DNA from: Pseudomonas ceruminis
GTDB taxonomy: Bacteria; Pseudomonadota; Gammaproteobacteria; Pseudomonadales; Pseudomonadaceae
Assembly: GCF_021602025.1 (NCBI RefSeq)
Contig: NZ_BQHW01000003.1
Location: 62,001-126,000, forward strand
Direction of reading: 5' to 3'
Length of the DNA stretch: 64,000 nucleotides
The notes below the pieces were generated by a model. It was not told where the DNA came from. It was given only the letters and a program-made list of their open reading frames with translations, and did no database searches. Below, piece by piece: positions 1-9,449 of the stretch. How positions within the stretch are numbered: position 1 is the first letter of the stretch; each line of letters opens with the position of its first letter. The translations under genes and the position numbers were made by a program.

Positions 1-63
1 ATCGAGGGAACCTAATCCACGGGTCAGCCTATGGCCGGGATGACGCTTCCGGCCGTAGGCCCA

Positions 64-705
64 TCACCTTGCACCTTCCCCAGCAATCTGTAGCGCTCTA
101 CGCTCGAACCGCTTGGCAGCAGAATCGGCTTGCGCGTGGGGCCGTTGGAGGTACGTCACGATATTGTAGGGGCCATCGGCGAGCGGTCGCATGCCGATCC
201 CCCATTGATGGGCACGCTCGATGCGCGATTGCGCGCATACGCCGATGCCGTAGCCGGATGAGACCCACAGCGCCATCATCTCGAATGAAGTTGCAGACAG
301 GATGTTCTCTTGGTCCACTGGCATGAGGGAGGCCAACCTCTCGTCCAGCAAGGGGCAAGCCTCCACCCGCCAGCGATAGATTGGATAATCCTGAAGATCT
401 GAGATGGTGAGCTTCGCCTGGTTAACTAAGCGGGACCGCGGTGGTATCGCAACGGCCATGCTTTCGCACCATAGCCTCCGGCTACTCGTCAGGTGATCCC
501 CCGCACCGCTAAGAGATAGTCCCGCGTCGTAGCGGCCCTCCTGCAGGCCCGTCATCAACTCTTGATCCGAAACTTCACGCACGGCCATCGCGACGCCCGG
601 CTCCTGCGCTCGCTGCAGTGCAAGCAGCGCCGACAGCCGTGAAGACGGTACACCTGGCGCTATGGCGAGTGTGAAATTCGGGGGCGGACTGATGACGTCA
701 TGCAT
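64..705 (-). CDS. LysR-type effector-binding domain protein lacking the HTH
   Basis: The 213-residue product matches only the periplasmic-binding-like C-terminal half of LysR regulators: it opens at the beta strand leading into 'SSRLSALLAL' and keeps the conserved 'GYGIGV' segment near residue 155. No winged-helix DNA-binding domain precedes it and none is recoverable upstream on the same strand. Start chosen at ATG 705; a TTG at 717 is also in frame. It is close in sequence style to the complete LysR protein at 1136-2029 and is divergent from the Xre gene at 801. It may be a ligand sensor acting through a partner, or a decayed regulator; the frame itself is intact. Function is inferred. Confidence 0.7.
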   Translation of the reverse strand: MHDVISPPPNFTLAIAPGVPSSRLSALLALQRAQEPGVAMAVREVSDQELMTGLQEGRYDAGLSLSGAGDHLTSSRRLWCESMAVAIPPRSRLVNQAKLTISDLQDYPIYRWRVEACPLLDERLASLMPVDQENILSATSFEMMALWVSSGYGIGVCAQSRIERAHQWGIGMRPLADGPYNIVTYLQRPHAQADSAAKRFERRALQIAGEGAR

Positions 706-769
706 GGATACCCCCAAAGAGGCGGCGGGAGGGGATCGAAAAGATCTACCGACATCATACTAAAGAGAT

Positions 770-790
770 ATCTTTAACGTGGTTAAAGAT
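770..790. promoter_or_regulatory. Perfect 9-3-9 palindromic operator
   Basis: ATCTTTAAC, a 3-bp spacer GTG, then the exact reverse complement GTTAAAGAT. It sits in the divergent intergenic space between the LysR-like gene (start 705) and the xre gene (start 801), ending 10 bp before the xre ATG. Position and symmetry suggest an autoregulatory operator for the Xre protein; binding is inferred. Confidence 0.6.
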
Positions 791-800
791 CAGTGATTCC

Positions 801-1109
801 ATGACGCTTCTGCGAATGCAGAAGCGCACTATTCGGCCTGGACGGCCCGCCGGAGTAACCACCTATGAGTCCGCACCGGCGTTGGCGTTCGGGCAAGCGG
901 TGCGAGCCGCTCGCCTGGATCAGGGGATTGCTCAGGATGAGTTCGCGGGCTTGGCGGGGATCGCGCGTTCGCACATGGGCAAGATTGAGCGCGGCGAGCA
1001 CATGCCGACACTCGCTCTCATTCTAAAAATTTCCCTGGCTCTCAAGATCAGCTCGGCCGAACTGATGACGGCCACGGAGCGCAACCTCTACCTTCAGGGC
1101 GATGCGTGA
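801..1109 (+). CDS. Xre-family HTH transcriptional regulator
   Basis: A 102-residue protein whose residues ~30-90 form a Cro/C1-type helix-turn-helix ('FGQAVRAARLDQGIAQDEFA' then 'GIARSHMGKIERG'), the recognition pattern of the Xre family. The N-terminal ~28 residues are basic and unlike the family core. No clear Shine-Dalgarno precedes ATG 801; an in-frame ATG at 816 is an alternative start. It is divergent from the HTH-less LysR effector protein and convergent with the LysR gene at 1136-2029. The perfect palindrome at 770-790 lies just upstream, consistent with autoregulation. Confidence 0.8.
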   Translation: MTLLRMQKRTIRPGRPAGVTTYESAPALAFGQAVRAARLDQGIAQDEFAGLAGIARSHMGKIERGEHMPTLALILKISLALKISSAELMTATERNLYLQGDA

Positions 1110-1135
1110 CGCCGGGTGTGGCGCAGGCGCCGTAG

Positions 1136-2029
1136 CTAATCGCTCTTTGGCGAACGCAAACGCTCGATGAAGCGCTCTACGGGAACGGATAGTCCGCTAC
1201 CGCCTTCGGGCCGAAGCAGGTAGGTGATGATGACGGCCGAATCGAGCGCCAACGGCCGGATCACCACGTCGGGACGTTGGCATACCGCGATTCGGGTCGC
1301 CGTTGCGAAGCCGATGCCGTAACCAGCTCCGACCAACGTGAGCATCATGTCCAGCGACGAGACATGCTCAACGATGGTGGACTCGCGCTCCAGGGGATGT
1401 AGCAGCCGGGTCAATTCGCGGCAGTAGCCCTCGCAAAGCTGCGGATCGCACATCACCAGCGGGTAACTCACGAGTTCACGTAGCGACACTTCCTTGTGGG
1501 CCAGCAACGGGTGCCGGATCGGCAAGGTCACCACCAGCGGGTCCTGCCAGATGGGCTCCGTCACCAGTCCGTCGCCGACGTCCGCAGTGTGTGCGAAACC
1601 GATCGCGAAGTCGCCGGATCGCAGCCCCCGCAACTGTTCCGCCAGGGTGACCTCGGAGAGCCGTATTTCGATCTCCGGCTCCTCCTGGCGGCACAGGGCA
1701 AGAAGTGCAGACAGCCGCGGGTCGATGGCGCCATCGGAGATGGCGATGCGCACGCTGCCTCTTAGGCCTGCGGCGATCGCCCTGACGTTTTCTCGTGCCT
1801 GCTCCAGGTTGGTGAACAGCCGGCGAATGTCCTGAAGGAAGGTGGTACCCGCTGGCGTCAACCGCGTTCCCCGCCGATCGCGGTCAAAGAGCAGCACCCC
1901 CAGTTCGTCTTCCAATTCCTTGATCGTGCGGGACAGCGGCGGCTGCTCGATGTGCAAGCGCTCCGCAGCACGGGTGAAATGCAGCTCTTCGGCGAGAGCC
2001 ACGAAGCAGCGCAAATGACGAAGTTCCAT
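1136..2029 (-). CDS. LysR-family transcriptional regulator
   Basis: A 297-residue, full-length LysR regulator: N-terminal winged HTH ('MELRHLRCFVALAEELHF' through 'LSRTIKELEDELG', residues 1-65), linker helix, then a periplasmic-binding-like effector domain with the conserved 'GYGIGF' segment near residue 250. ATG 2029 was chosen because it aligns with the family start and has AAGGA upstream; an upstream in-frame ATG at 2047 adds six residues. A good promoter (TTGAGT, 17 bp, TATTCT) lies about 130 bp upstream with a palindrome in its spacer. The target is not evident; hpd lies upstream on the same strand but is separated by about 300 bp. Confidence 0.9.
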   Translation of the reverse strand: MELRHLRCFVALAEELHFTRAAERLHIEQPPLSRTIKELEDELGVLLFDRDRRGTRLTPAGTTFLQDIRRLFTNLEQARENVRAIAAGLRGSVRIAISDGAIDPRLSALLALCRQEEPEIEIRLSEVTLAEQLRGLRSGDFAIGFAHTADVGDGLVTEPIWQDPLVVTLPIRHPLLAHKEVSLRELVSYPLVMCDPQLCEGYCRELTRLLHPLERESTIVEHVSSLDMMLTLVGAGYGIGFATATRIAVCQRPDVVIRPLALDSAVIITYLLRPEGGSGLSVPVERFIERLRSPKSD

Positions 2030-2162
2030 GGGCACGTCCTTCAGCAATCCTGGTCATTGGGTTGGCCACGGCGCATTGCTGCCGAAGTGCGCTTAGAGGG
2101 GGCGAGGTAGTGCTGGGTCCCTCTTCAGGGCGAGGAAAAAGGCCATCGGTGTATCTGAATAA

Positions 2163-2192
2163 GAATACATATGTTCATGTATTAACTCAAGT
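2163..2192 (-). promoter_or_regulatory. Promoter of lysR with palindrome in the spacer
   Basis: On the minus strand TTGAGT, a 17-bp spacer and TATTCT form a good sigma70 promoter toward the lysR gene. The spacer overlaps an inverted repeat, AATACAT and ATGTATT separated by 6 bp (plus strand 2164-2183). That repeat contains a half-match (TGAACATATG) to the TGAA-N6-TTCA metal operators found elsewhere in the window. Confidence 0.4.
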
Positions 2193-2281
2193 CAAGAGTG
2201 GTAGCAACTGTTTCGGAACGTGACGCCGAACCCAACCCGCTCAATGCTTGAGCGGCTAAGGCCGTACTGACGCCAAAGTAG

Positions 2282-2305
2282 CGCGAGCCCACAGAGGGGC
2301 TCGCG
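2282..2305 (-). terminator. Terminator-like hairpin after hpd
   Basis: A perfect 9-bp stem (CGCGAGCCC / GGGCTCGCG) with a 6-nt loop lies about 45 bp past the hpd stop codon. The following U tract is weak, so termination may be inefficient. Apart from this hairpin and the lysR promoter, nothing else was seen in 2030-2349. Confidence 0.5.
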
Positions 2306-2349
2306 AGATGTAGGACCGAAGGCGCTCTGCCTTCATGGAAAAGCCCAAA

Positions 2350-3438
2350 TCAGGCCGGGTTGATTTCCAACGAGCCACGGTTGATCTGGTCGCGTTCCAT
2401 CGACTCGAACAAGGCGCCGAAGTTTCCTTCGCCGAAGCCCTCGCGGTAGTTGCCCTTGCGCTCGATGAACTCGAAGAACACCGGGCCAAGCAGCGGCTCG
2501 GAGAATATCTGCAGCAGCAGGCGGGGCTGGCCGCCTTCGGTCGTGCCGTCGAGCAGAATGCCGCGCGCCTGCAACTCGGGCACGGGCTGGCCATGGCCGG
2601 GCAGGCGCTTTTCCAAGTTTGCGTAATAGATGTCGTTGGGGGCGGTCAGCAGCGGGATACCGGCCATCTGCACGCGGTCGAGCGCATCGAGTAGGTTGTC
2701 GCACAGCAGGGCGATGTGCTGGATGCCCTCGCCGCTGAACTGCATCAAGAATTCCTCAATCTGGCCGCCGCCCTGGCGTGCTTCCTCGTTCAGCGGGATG
2801 CGGATCAGGCCGTCCGGCGCGCTCATCGCCTTGGAAGCCAGGCCGGTGTACTCGCCGTTGATGTCGAAGTAGCGGATCTCCTGGAAGTTGAAGAACTTCG
2901 TGTAGAAGTCGGCCCAGTACGTCATGCGGCCGCGATAGACGTTGTGTGTGAGGTGATCGACGATCGAGAAGCCGTGGCCTTTGGGACGGCGATCCACACC
3001 GGGTAGGAATTCGAAGTCGATGTCGTAGATGGACTTGCCGTCCTCGAAGCGATCGATCAGGTACAGCGGCGCGCCGCCGATGCCCTTGATCGCCGGTAGG
3101 CGCAACTCCATCGGGCCAGTGGGAATGTCCATCGGCTGCGCGCCCAGCTCCAGCGCGCGGTGGTAGGCCTTGTGCGAATCCTTGACGCGGAACGCCAGCC
3201 CGCAGGGGCTGGGGCCGTGCTCGCCCGCGAAATACGCCGCCTGGCTTTTAGGCTCGCGGTTGACGATGAAGTTGATGTCGCCCTGGCGGTAGAGCGATAC
3301 GTCCTTGGAGCGATGCCGGGCCACCTCGGTGAAGCCGAGCTTCTCGAACAGCGGCTCCAGCACGCCGGGCGTCGGCGAGGCGAACTCGACGAATTCAAAG
3401 CCGCACAGGCCCATCGGGTTGTCAAAAAGGTCGGTCAT
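2350..3438 (-). CDS. hpd: 4-hydroxyphenylpyruvate dioxygenase
   Basis: A 362-residue enzyme of the vicinal-oxygen-chelate fold that converts 4-hydroxyphenylpyruvate to homogentisate in tyrosine catabolism. The three expected Fe(II) ligands are present: His162 ('VDHLTHNV'), His241 ('GIQHIALL') and Glu323 ('[10 protein letters not shown]'). Length matches bacterial HPPDs. It is divergent from an Lrp/AsnC regulator 131 bp away, a usual arrangement for amino-acid catabolic genes. No homogentisate dioxygenase, maleylacetoacetate isomerase or fumarylacetoacetase is in this window, so the step stands alone here; homogentisate would be handled by chromosomal genes or would accumulate. Confidence 0.95.
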   Translation of the reverse strand: MTDLFDNPMGLCGFEFVEFASPTPGVLEPLFEKLGFTEVARHRSKDVSLYRQGDINFIVNREPKSQAAYFAGEHGPSPCGLAFRVKDSHKAYHRALELGAQPMDIPTGPMELRLPAIKGIGGAPLYLIDRFEDGKSIYDIDFEFLPGVDRRPKGHGFSIVDHLTHNVYRGRMTYWADFYTKFFNFQEIRYFDINGEYTGLASKAMSAPDGLIRIPLNEEARQGGGQIEEFLMQFSGEGIQHIALLCDNLLDALDRVQMAGIPLLTAPNDIYYANLEKRLPGHGQPVPELQARGILLDGTTEGGQPRLLLQIFSEPLLGPVFFEFIERKGNYREGFGEGNFGALFESMERDQINRGSLEINPA

Positions 3439-3569
3439 CAGGGGTGTCTCTCTTGGGTTTGGGGTGGAAATCTGGACACCCTAGATGGTAAGAAAAAGCC
3501 CGCACATCATTTCTGCAAAATCAATTGCAAATAGACTTCTTGATGCCTGATTCCTGCGTGGTGAAAGAA

Positions 3570-4052
3570 ATGAGCACAGAAATAGTCCTTGATGGTACGG
3601 ATAGACGCCTTATTGATGCATTGCAACGCAATGGAAGGTCCACCTTCGACGAACTGGCCGAACACGCAAGCCTGTCGTCCTCGGCCACGCTGAGGCGGGT
3701 GCGCCGCCTCGAAGAGGCTGGCGTCATCGCCGGCTATGTGGCCCTGGTGCACCCCGAACGCATCGGCCTCACCCTCACGGCCTACCTGAACGTGCGCCTC
3801 GAAAAGCACTCTGATTCGCACAAGCGCAACCCCATGGACGTGTTCCGCGCGTCGGTTCAGAACTGGCCCGAGGTGGTGGAGTGCCACGCGCTGACCGGCG
3901 ACATGGACTACCTGTTGCGGGTGGTCGTCAGAGATATGGCCCACTACTCCCGCTTCGTGCTCGATACGCTGCTCAAGCACCCCAGCGTGCAAGACTGCAA
4001 GACCAGCTTCGTGCTGGACCGCGTGAAGAGCACCACGGCCTTGCCCCTATGA
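3570..4052 (+). CDS. Lrp/AsnC-family transcriptional regulator
   Basis: A 160-residue Lrp-type regulator: N-terminal winged HTH ('TDRRLIDALQRNGRSTFDEL', then 'SLSSSATLRRVRRLEEAGVI') followed by a RAM/AsnC effector domain containing 'ECHALTGDMDYLLRVVV'. ATG 3570 was preferred over the in-frame upstream starts at 3525 and 3543 because it matches the family N-terminus; the preceding purine-rich GAAAGAA is only a weak ribosome site. It is divergent from hpd, so it probably senses tyrosine, phenylalanine or a derived keto acid and controls hpd. That link is inferred from position. Confidence 0.9.
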   Translation: MSTEIVLDGTDRRLIDALQRNGRSTFDELAEHASLSSSATLRRVRRLEEAGVIAGYVALVHPERIGLTLTAYLNVRLEKHSDSHKRNPMDVFRASVQNWPEVVECHALTGDMDYLLRVVVRDMAHYSRFVLDTLLKHPSVQDCKTSFVLDRVKSTTALPL

Positions 4053-4091
4053 ACATTCGGCAGGTTGGTGTGGCGGGGATGCAAATAGCGC

Positions 4092-4122
4092 TTGACCTTC
4101 CAACCGTGGCAAGGATCAAACT
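4092..4122 (+). promoter_or_regulatory. CueR/MerR-type promoter of the HMA chaperone gene
   Basis: TTGACC followed by a 19-bp spacer containing the dyad CCTTCC...AAGG, then a weak -10 (CAAACT), 31 bp before the chaperone ATG at 4153. The long spacer and the CCTTCC motif are the signature of promoters untwisted by MerR-family activators, here probably the CueR encoded at 5758-6237. Confidence 0.7.
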
Positions 4123-4152
4123 TTAAGCATCCCAACCCGAAAGGAGTTTTCC

Positions 4153-4347
4153 ATGCAATTCCATCTCGAAGACATGACCTGCGGCGGCTGCGCCCGCACT
4201 GTGACGAAAACGATCCAAACGATCGACCCCAACGCCAAGATCGTTACGGACCCGCCGACCCGCCGTGTCGAGGTCCAGACCTCGGCCTCGCAAGAGCAGA
4301 TCGCCGCGGCCCTGAGCGAAGCTGGCTTCCCGCCGCGCGCGCAGTAA
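4153..4347 (+). CDS. copZ: CopZ-like heavy-metal-associated domain chaperone
   Basis: A 64-residue single HMA domain with the metal-binding loop 'MTCGGC' (Cys10, Cys13) and the expected ferredoxin-like secondary structure. It lacks a signal peptide, so it should act in the cytoplasm, passing Cu(I) to the P1B-ATPase encoded at 6253-8748. Strong AAGGAG lies 7 bp before the ATG. It is preceded by a 19-bp-spacer CueR-type promoter. MerP is excluded because there is no signal peptide and no mer gene nearby. Metal assignment to copper rests on the promoter and neighbours. Confidence 0.85.
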   Translation: MQFHLEDMTCGGCARTVTKTIQTIDPNAKIVTDPPTRRVEVQTSASQEQIAAALSEAGFPPRAQ

Positions 4348-4421
4348 CACCGCGTCGTGGCCGGCATGCACACAGGACGGCCGATGCGAGCACGTGCGCT
4401 GCGCCATATCTGGCGCGGCGC

Positions 4422-5180
4422 TCAGTGCATCCCAAGGTAGGCGACCTTGGCCCACATCCACAGGGCCATCGCCACCATCATCAGGTTCTCGGTCAGGGAC
4501 ACGAAGTCCAGCGGCACGTTGCTGTCCCCGCCCACGCAGGCGCACTTGAGTTCCCGGCGATCGACATAGACCGCCTTGAAAACCGACACGGCCCCGACGG
4601 TCCCGATGAACAGCGCCAACGGAATCGACACCCACATCCCCACGCCCGCGACCATCAGGACGCCTGCGATGGCCTCCGCGAACGGGTAGAAATAGGCATA
4701 CCGAACCCAGCGCTTGGCCAGCAGGTCGTAGTTGAGGAACATCGTCGCGAAGCCGTCCACGTCCTTGAGCTTCTGCAGCGCCAGGAGACACATGGCAAAG
4801 GCCACGAGCCACTCTGCCGCCTGAATGCTCCAGAGCTGGCCGAAGGCCGCCCAGCTCGCCGCCAGCGCCATCGCGGCCGCCATGGCGAACAGCGCGATCA
4901 CAGGGGTGTAGGTCACGGCGTTCTTGTCCTTCACGGACATGCCGAAGAATTTGCGTAGGTCGTCGTAGCCGCCCACGCGCCGCCCGTTTATGAAGACCTG
5001 GGGCGTGGTCTCGACGCCATGCTCCTTCTTGAACGCATCCGTCTGCTCGCGGCTCGCCAAGTGTTTGTCCTCGACCTCGTAGCCCTTGCGTTTGAGCAGA
5101 TCGAGCGACTTCAGCCCGTAGGGGCAGGTATGGCCGGGCATGACCATTCGGTAGAGCGTGGCTAGCTTGGGCGCAGACAT
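4422..5180 (-). CDS. Glutaredoxin domain fused to a MauE/DoxX-like membrane protein
   Basis: A 252-residue two-part protein. Residues ~1-85 are a glutaredoxin fold with a monothiol-type active site 'CPYG' (Cys19), the cis-proline 'TTPQVF' and the 'GGYDDL' glutathione-binding segment. Residues ~90-250 contain four or more hydrophobic segments typical of MauE/DoxX redox membrane proteins. ATG 5180 was chosen for its AGGAG site; an in-frame start at 5222 lacks support. Near the C-terminus a Cys pair ('ELKCACVGGD') could relay electrons or bind metal. It is convergent with copZ. It probably handles thiol or metal redox at the inner membrane; the exact substrate is unknown. Confidence 0.75.
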   Translation of the reverse strand: MSAPKLATLYRMVMPGHTCPYGLKSLDLLKRKGYEVEDKHLASREQTDAFKKEHGVETTPQVFINGRRVGGYDDLRKFFGMSVKDKNAVTYTPVIALFAMAAAMALAASWAAFGQLWSIQAAEWLVAFAMCLLALQKLKDVDGFATMFLNYDLLAKRWVRYAYFYPFAEAIAGVLMVAGVGMWVSIPLALFIGTVGAVSVFKAVYVDRRELKCACVGGDSNVPLDFVSLTENLMMVAMALWMWAKVAYLGMH

Positions 5181-5403
5181 GCAGGACTTCTCCTGTGTGA
5201 CTTTCCATGGGCCGGCCGTCACGGATTTAAGGACGTTGATGACCTTTCCAGCCTAACCGACGACCGTGCAAAGGGAGTGTAGACACCTGGCTCGCGGGTT
5301 GGTCTGGCCCACGGGTTGGTTATCTGGCTGCAATGCCGTCAGTCCTCCATCTGCCAGAGCAACCCTGCCGCAGGCCGGTGCGCCTGAGGCAGCACGCAGG
5401 CTC

Positions 5404-5742
5404 CTAGTGGTTCTCCTTGGCATGGTTGATCGTGTACTTGGGGATCTCGACGGTCAGGTCTTCGGTCGCAACGATGGCCTGGCAGCTCAGCCGCGACTGC
5501 GCCTCCAGTCCCCAGGCCCGGTCGAGCAGATCATCCTCGCACTCCTCGACTTCGTTTAGAGAATTAAACCCCTTGCGCACGATGCAGTGACAGGTCGTGC
5601 AGGCACAGCTCATGTCGCAGGCATGCTCGATCTCGATGCCGTTGTCCAGCAGGGCCTCGCAGATCGAAGTGCCTGCTGGCACGTTCAGTTCGGCTCCCTC
5701 GGGAGCCAGTTCAGGATGGGGCAAGACTGTGATTTTGGGCAT
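5404..5742 (-). CDS. fdx: ISC-type [2Fe-2S] ferredoxin
   Basis: A 112-residue adrenodoxin-like ferredoxin. The four cluster ligands have the ISC-Fdx spacing: Cys42, Cys48, Cys51 and Cys87, with the conserved 'ACDMSCACTTCHC' loop. It lies 15 bp downstream of cueR on the same strand, after copA, so it appears to be the third gene of a copA-cueR-fdx operon. In housekeeping genomes this ferredoxin serves the Isc Fe-S assembly line; here it is detached from iscSUA-hscBA. Copper damages Fe-S clusters, so a copper-induced spare ferredoxin is a reasonable inference. Confidence 0.9.
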   Translation of the reverse strand: MPKITVLPHPELAPEGAELNVPAGTSICEALLDNGIEIEHACDMSCACTTCHCIVRKGFNSLNEVEECEDDLLDRAWGLEAQSRLSCQAIVATEDLTVEIPKYTINHAKENH

Positions 5743-5757
5743 ATCTCTCCTGGCTGC

Positions 5758-6237
5758 TCAGTGCGCACGCGGCTTTTTTCCTGCTGCGTTGGCTCGCGCG
5801 CGGCGCGGCACTGCGCCAGTGCGCGCTTCGGGCTTGTTGTCACTGGTATCGGGCTGCTCCAGCGTGTGCAGGATCGGGCAGTCGGGCCGTTCGTCGCCGG
5901 CGCAACACCGGATCAGCGCCTTGAGCGTCGCGGCCATCTCCAGCATGCTCTCGATGCGCCGGTCCAACTCGTCGATGTGTTGCTGGGCCAGACGCTTTAC
6001 ATCAGCACTCTGGCGCGACTTGTCATTCCACAGTCCCAGCAAGTCCGTGATCTCGGCTACCGAGAAGCCGAGGTCGCGCGAACGCCGGATGAAATGCAAC
6101 CGGTGAACGTCGTCCTGGGTATAGGCGCGGTAGCCCGAATCGGTGCGGTCAGCCGGAGGGATCAGACCGATTTGCTCGTAGTAGCGGATCATTTTGGCCG
6201 AGACCTTCGAGGCCTTGGATGCTTCACCGATGTTCAT
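5758..6237 (-). CDS. cueR: CueR-type Cu(I)-responsive MerR regulator
   Basis: A 159-residue MerR-family activator: N-terminal winged HTH ('MNIGEASKASKVSAKMIRYY'), dimerisation helix, and a metal loop 'CCAGDERPDC' with Cys112 and Cys120. Ser77 occupies the position that marks monovalent-ion sensors, so Cu(I)/Ag(I)/Au(I) specificity is expected. It is 30-40 residues longer than usual because of a basic, Ala/Arg-rich tail after residue 125. It is the second gene of the copA-cueR-fdx operon, and CueR-type promoters are seen at 4092, 8785 and 44007. Confidence 0.92.
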   Translation of the reverse strand: MNIGEASKASKVSAKMIRYYEQIGLIPPADRTDSGYRAYTQDDVHRLHFIRRSRDLGFSVAEITDLLGLWNDKSRQSADVKRLAQQHIDELDRRIESMLEMAATLKALIRCCAGDERPDCPILHTLEQPDTSDNKPEARTGAVPRRARANAAGKKPRAH

Positions 6238-6252
6238 GGTGTTCCTCCTTTC

Positions 6253-8748
<2,496 letters not shown>

Positions 8749-8784
8749 GGTGTGCTTCCCATAGTTGAAATTCGACATGGAGGG

Positions 8785-8815
8785 AGCTTAGGGTTTACCA
8801 TCGTGGGAAGGTCAA
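8785..8815 (-). promoter_or_regulatory. CueR-type promoter of copA
   Basis: On the minus strand TTGACC, exactly 19 bp, then TAAGCT. The spacer holds CCTTCC and a partial dyad GGTAAACC. The overlong spacer is the classic MerR-family design that needs activator-induced DNA distortion. Expected transcripts begin near 8775-8780, which argues for translation from ATG 8748. Confidence 0.8.
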
Positions 8816-8983
8816 GCGCTTTTTCGGATGCTGTCAGGTTTCAGAAATGACCCGGTGCACGGGGAGCGGAGGCCTTGCCTGCCAGGCTCGCACTGGTTCT
8901 TTGCTGCGCGCGCCTAAGCGGCTGCTGCCTTGTTAATTCTGAAGGGCGAAAACAGCCATTCGAGGTTAGGAAATATTTTAAAA

Positions 8984-9340
8984 ATGAATACAAGTAAGCC
9001 ATTCAGTACCCCACCGAAGGATCCCAGCGCCAATTTGGAATCGCTGTCACAGAATGACGTGACCATCTTGGCTGAGACATTCCGCCTCCTGGGTGACCCG
9101 TCCCGGCTGAGAATCATGCTGTGCTGCATGAAGGGCTCATCCTCGGTCGGGGATATCGCTGAAACCCTCGAACTCTCGCAGTCGCTGGTGAGCCACCACC
9201 TGCGGCTGCTGCGCGGTGCTCGCCTGGTCAAGGGCGTGCGCCAGGCCAAACAGATCTTCTATGAGGTGGCGGACAAGCACGTGAACCAGGTGCTGCTGGA
9301 TATGGCCACCCACATCGCGGAAGACCACAACGACGAGTAA
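8984..9340 (+). CDS. ArsR/SmtB-family metal sensor (alpha5 site)
   Basis: A 118-residue winged-helix repressor ('AETFRLLGDPSRLRIM', then 'ELSQSLVSHHLRLLRGARLV'). Its C-terminal helix carries D-X-H-X10-H-X2-E ('DKHVNQVLLDMATHIAED'), the alpha5 inter-subunit site of SmtB/CzrA/NmtR that binds Zn(II), Co(II) or Ni(II). The alpha3 Cys box of ArsR/CadC is absent. ATG 8984 fits the family start better than in-frame codons from 8930. It is paralogous to 20562-20939. Divergent from copA and convergent with lpdA; its targets are probably the TGAA-N6-TTCA operators elsewhere. Confidence 0.88.
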   Translation: MNTSKPFSTPPKDPSANLESLSQNDVTILAETFRLLGDPSRLRIMLCCMKGSSSVGDIAETLELSQSLVSHHLRLLRGARLVKGVRQAKQIFYEVADKHVNQVLLDMATHIAEDHNDE

Positions 9341-9449
9341 CTGTTGGGCATAGCATGCCGTTGCAGCGTGGCCTACGTTCCATGGCGATATGCGCCCCAC
9401 CGCCCGCAGCTGCGTTCGGTGAGGCGGTTTGGATGCCGCTTCCGATCAA

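Noticed and set aside
1-63. A possible gene end or attachment site at the left edge
   Set aside because: Too short to judge; no repeat matching another part of the window was seen.
4153-5180. A mercury (mer) module suggested by an HMA protein and thiol membrane protein
   Set aside because: The HMA protein has no signal peptide, there is no merA or merT, and the promoter is CueR-like.
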